Below, piece after piece: positions 20,699 to 22,958 of a DNA stretch of 22,958 nt (position 1 is its first letter; each line of letters starts with the position of its first letter). Origin of the DNA: Bifidobacteriaceae bacterium (GTDB lineage: Bacteria > Actinomycetota > Actinomycetes > Actinomycetales > WQXJ01); NCBI GenBank assembly GCA_031278675.1, contig JAITJY010000391.1, forward strand, positions 1-22,958, written 5' to 3'. The translations under genes and the position numbers were made by a program. The notes under the pieces are model-generated. The model searched no databases and was not told the DNA's origin. It saw only the letters and a list, made by a program, of their open reading frames with translations.

Positions 20699-21109
20699 AT
20701 GACATCGGGGGAATCATTCAATATCGAGCGCGACGCGATGCAGTCGACACCTCAAGCAGGCGAACCGCCTCTAGCTTTGGAGGTGTCCATGTCTGCTGAG
20801 GCTGCGGAGACGGCACCGGCGATTCCACTTTCGACACCTCTGGGGATTCTAGGGGCTATGCGGAGGGCCGCTATTGCAATCAAACAGGCTATCGAGCACC
20901 AGCCCGAAGACAAGTTTGCCGTGGAAGTGACTGATCCGGCCGTAGCGCAGCGATTCAGGACGCAGATCAGGGAGGTTCGCGCTGGCGGAATGGAGGCAGT
21001 CGGTGGCATCTACGTGGCAGGTATCGCGCACCAGCCGCGGCTGGCGGCTCGCCAGCCTTCGCCAGGCCCCGAGCGCTCGCGCCCGCACTCCGACGACCTC
21101 CCCGGATAG
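20699..21109 (+). CDS. Unrecognised 136-residue protein, leaderless, first of a two-gene unit
   Basis: I do not recognise a family. ATG 20699 is placed at the expected transcription start of the promoter at 20663-20691, which decides the start over the longer open frame. Residues 1-45 are acidic and probably disordered (SGESFNIERDAM, PPLALEVSMSAEAAETAPAI). Residues 48-105 look folded: a helix GILGAMRRAAIAIKQAIEHQ, then a strand FAVEVTD, a helix AVAQRFRTQIREVRAGG, and a strand GGIYVAGIA. The tail (about 110-136) is rich in Pro, Arg and Ser. The next gene starts 23 bases on, in the same direction, so the two are probably cotranscribed. There is no signal peptide or membrane helix. Base composition is less GC-rich than in the metabolic genes to the left. 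Confidence 0.55.
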   Translation: MTSGESFNIERDAMQSTPQAGEPPLALEVSMSAEAAETAPAIPLSTPLGILGAMRRAAIAIKQAIEHQPEDKFAVEVTDPAVAQRFRTQIREVRAGGMEAVGGIYVAGIAHQPRLAARQPSPGPERSRPHSDDLPG

Positions 21110-21132
21110 CAACTGAAAGACCCCAATTCCTC

Positions 21133-22539
21133 ATGCCAGCCCCACCATGGATCACCGACCCCGCCCTGGGTCAGTTTGTGCTCAATCTCACTAGCGACTA
21201 TTCTTGGCTGCAACGGCGTATCGAGACGATCGACATGCGTGATCGAGAGGTCTGGGATCACCAGGTCTCAATTGACATCGACATTGCTGATCTCAGAGAG
21301 CGAGCGCTGCGGGTTGGCCTCGCTGACACCCGAGTCATTCCTTTGCCTATCGGAAAACTGACGAAAAGCCTTCTGCCCGACTTCGATCTGCGCGCCGCTT
21401 CGGGGGATGCTCTCCGAGTAATCTCGCGTGACTTAGATTCCGTCGTTTCTCGCGAGTTGATGGTTGCTGCTGCTCAGTCTCACCGTCTCTTCGTCGGCCA
21501 ACCGGTCACTCGCGCCGACCGAGACGCTCTCTACCAGGTTGCTTGGAGAATGCCTGCACCTAACGACTTCGATGTCCTGGCCGACCCAAACGATGATTGG
21601 TCAGAGGTTAGATACTGGGCTGATTTGGACCCAGCCTGGCGACGCCTCCTTCACAGCATCCGTTTCCGCAAGGTCGTAGCCGATTGCGCACGCAATTTCC
21701 GACCTATCATCGAGATTGACCTGGACGAGTTTGACGGATTGGTAAAGTACCGGGTTGCCATTCCGGGGCAATGGCGAGGCCCTGCGAATCTGCGACAATG
21801 GCTGGGCCTAAGAAACACTTCGGTGAAAATTGACCTACCGGTACTCGGCGAGGCTCGTAGCGATCACATTAGGTTCAACGTCCCTCCTGGGGTACAAGTC
21901 GCAGAGCTACCAGGTGTCTTTACTGGGGTCGAGAATTCGGAGGTGGACTTGCCGGAGATTATCGCATCGACCGCTCCTGGCGGTGTGACTCTCAACGTGC
22001 GTGAGGGCGACAAGGTGAAAGATACCGTGGCAAATCAGGTACTGGTTCCGGTTCGGCCGCATCTTCGAGGATTCCTAAAGCCTTCATTGGCCAGTTTGTC
22101 GGGGGCATGGATAATTCTCGCCTCCCTCTTTATCGGCCAGGTGGCCGGGTTTCACACCGTTGAACAAATCCTACTGCCTACTGATGGAGGCATATCTGCC
22201 GAGACGCTCGTCACTGCGTTGCTTGTTGCGCTGACTGCCTTTGTGGGCTATCTCGGAGTCAAGGAGGAGCACGAAGCTCGCTCTATCTTGTTGAGACTTC
22301 CGCGCCACGTGGTCTTCGGAGCCGTTTCGATTGCCGCTTTGTGGGGGCTGATGCTGGTAATTCCTGGACTTGACTTCGATACCGTCTTCTTGTGGCAAGG
22401 CGTCGCGCTTGGTGTTATTACGGTGTGCATCGCATATCTATGCATCCTAGACGCGAGATGTAGAAGTTGGCACAGCGGGATTGTGGCGAACCTGAATAGC
22501 ACTTTGACTTGCCCGAGAACCCCGGTGTTGGCAAAATGA
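21133..22539 (+). CDS. Unrecognised 468-residue protein: soluble N-terminal region, four C-terminal membrane helices
   Basis: I do not recognise a named family. The first ~320 residues are soluble: charged helices (SWLQRRIETIDMRDREVW), a section with WADLDPAWRRLLHSIRFRKV, then a beta-rich domain (YRVAIPGQWRGPANLRQWLG; VKIDLPVLGEARSDHIRFNV; VTLNVREGDKVKDTVANQVL) that could be an immunoglobulin-like or lipid-facing sandwich. The last third has four membrane helices (about residues 328-346, 362-381, 397-418, 425-445) with charged ends. Beta-domain plus C-terminal membrane block recalls uncharacterised proteins of Streptomyces and relatives. It follows the 136-residue gene by 23 bases; the ribosome binding site is weak. 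Third codon positions are visibly more A/T-rich than in the left part of the window, which suggests transfer. Alternative reading: membrane-bound sensor or effector of an island-borne system. Confidence 0.75.
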   Translation: MPAPPWITDPALGQFVLNLTSDYSWLQRRIETIDMRDREVWDHQVSIDIDIADLRERALRVGLADTRVIPLPIGKLTKSLLPDFDLRAASGDALRVISRDLDSVVSRELMVAAAQSHRLFVGQPVTRADRDALYQVAWRMPAPNDFDVLADPNDDWSEVRYWADLDPAWRRLLHSIRFRKVVADCARNFRPIIEIDLDEFDGLVKYRVAIPGQWRGPANLRQWLGLRNTSVKIDLPVLGEARSDHIRFNVPPGVQVAELPGVFTGVENSEVDLPEIIASTAPGGVTLNVREGDKVKDTVANQVLVPVRPHLRGFLKPSLASLSGAWIILASLFIGQVAGFHTVEQILLPTDGGISAETLVTALLVALTAFVGYLGVKEEHEARSILLRLPRHVVFGAVSIAALWGLMLVIPGLDFDTVFLWQGVALGVITVCIAYLCILDARCRSWHSGIVANLNSTLTCPRTPVLAK

Positions 22540-22711
22540 AGACGGAGGTTGGGCAATCATCTCACGTAGGTGCCGGGGCCAGTTGACGTGGTCCCTTTGG
22601 CGGGAAATGACTCTCGGGAGCTCGGCCAAGGCGAGTGAATGTCTTTTGCCTTAGGCAGCAGAAAGCGTGTCCGGGATTTCTGTGTTGCCTCTGGTAGATT
22701 CCCGCTTTGCG
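22540..22711. other. Spacer before the IS element
   Basis: The 172 bases between the 468-residue gene and the IS end hold no gene I can support. Just before the IS, CCCGC-TTT-GCGGG (22701-22713) forms a short hairpin that overlaps the IS tip; the eight bases 22704-22711 would be the target duplication if the IS is intact. Confidence 0.5.
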
Positions 22712-22798
22712 GGCTCTTCGCATTTGAGGGTGTAGTCGGGGGTTGGGGTTTCGGGGGATCGGGGTGTGTGGTGCGTGGCGTGGCGCTGGGACGCTGGT

Positions 22799-22856
22799 GA
22801 GGGCCTTGCGCCAGGATGGTGGTACTTCAAAACCGTCCAACCAAGGCAAGGCCCTC
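22799..22856 (+). promoter_or_regulatory. Hairpin abutting the transposase start codon
   Basis: GAGGGCCTTG (22799-22808) and CAAGGCCCTC (22847-22856) are perfect 10-bp arms; the second ends exactly one base before the ATG. The pairing would hide the purine-rich stretch (AAGG) that could bind the ribosome. In several IS families such hairpins prevent translation of read-through transcripts from outside the element. Confidence 0.6.
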
Positions 22857-22958
22857 ATGTCCCACGTTACCTTCTCCGCGCCCGATCTCGATAGTTTCTG
22901 CCAGCTCGACAAGATGGGGTTGCGGGCCATTGGCCAACTGGTCGAGGAGGACCATTCG
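22857..22958 (+). CDS. ISL3-family transposase, N-terminal 34 codons (3'-truncated by window)
   Basis: The visible residues (MSHVTFSAPDLDSFCQLDKM, then GLRAIGQLVEEDHS) match the usual start of actinobacterial ISL3 transposases, in which a pattern like DLTTFCRLDELGLEVVGQ precedes the zinc-finger region. The catalytic DDE domain would lie beyond the window. The frame is open to the last base. Confidence 0.78.
   Translation, partial: MSHVTFSAPDLDSFCQLDKMGLRAIGQLVEEDHS

Larger units (their letters stand above)
22712..22958 (+). mobile_element. ISL3-family insertion sequence, left end (cut by window edge)
   Basis: The left terminal repeat begins GGCTCTTCGCATTTGAGGG at 22712. ISL3-family elements of corynebacteria and relatives start with GGCTCTTC and create 8-bp target duplications. 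About 145 bases of leader precede a transposase whose first 34 codons match the ISL3 N-terminus. The right end lies outside the window, so completeness cannot be judged. Confidence 0.75.

Noticed and set aside
18740..22711. Second attachment site (copy of the tRNA 3' end) within the window
   Set aside because: I looked for the T-arm/acceptor sequence downstream and found no convincing copy.
22562..22930. 122-codon minus-strand frame across the IS end
   Set aside because: It crosses the IS terminal repeat and runs antisense to the ISL3 transposase start, which has better support.

Overview
The window looks like chromosomal DNA of a high-GC Gram-positive bacterium (Actinomycetota). The evidence is GC-rich third codon positions, frequent GTG starts, several promoters placed so that translation would start at or next to the transcript 5' end, a partial efflux adaptor of the kind Gram-positives pair with MacB-like transporters, and an ISL3-family element with actinobacterial-type ends. 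I cannot name the genus from the sequence. The first ~18.7 kb is compact, operon-rich core metabolism. The last ~4.2 kb, after a tRNA-Ser gene, is looser, visibly more AT-rich, and has the look of an integrated and decaying island.

Layout. (1) 1-2822: end of an efflux adaptor, then a MacB-like ATPase and an FtsX-type permease, a tripartite ABC exporter. (2) 3129-8978: a maltose/maltodextrin-type import operon (lipoprotein MalE, MalF, MalG) followed by a cytoplasmic GH13 alpha-glycosidase. No MalK-type ATPase gene is present. (3) 9147-13638: aldA (lactaldehyde/glycolaldehyde dehydrogenase) diverging from lutABC (L-lactate oxidation); together they could take L-lactaldehyde through L-lactate to pyruvate. 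(4) 13847-17080: a TetR regulator with a clear operator at its own start, coupled to an ABC ATPase and a ~12-TM permease of the antibiotic-exporter type. (5) 17401-18750: upp (uracil phosphoribosyltransferase), divergent tadA (tRNA adenosine deaminase) and tRNA-Ser(CGA). (6) 18751-22958: a truncated tyrosine recombinase, a small HTH protein, a stretch without a confident gene, a promoter driving an unrecognised pair (136 aa protein and a 468 aa membrane protein), and the left end of an ISL3-family IS cut by the window edge.

The most unusual feature of the window is a recurring pattern of short local tandem duplications that preserve or copy coding sequence. The last 18 codons plus stop of lutC are copied 171 bp downstream. 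The tail of upp plus its downstream flank is copied with a 97-bp period. 19 codons inside tadA, including the first core beta strand, are doubled (57 bp). An 11-codon unit is repeated in the GH13 gene (33 bp), and a more diverged 66-bp repeat lies in the tail of the first ATPase. The convergent gap between the exporter and upp also holds a perfect CRP/GlxR-type palindrome with no gene to regulate, a 9-bp minisatellite and a textbook G-quadruplex motif. The best candidate for an undescribed system is the pair at 20699-22539; I assign it no function.
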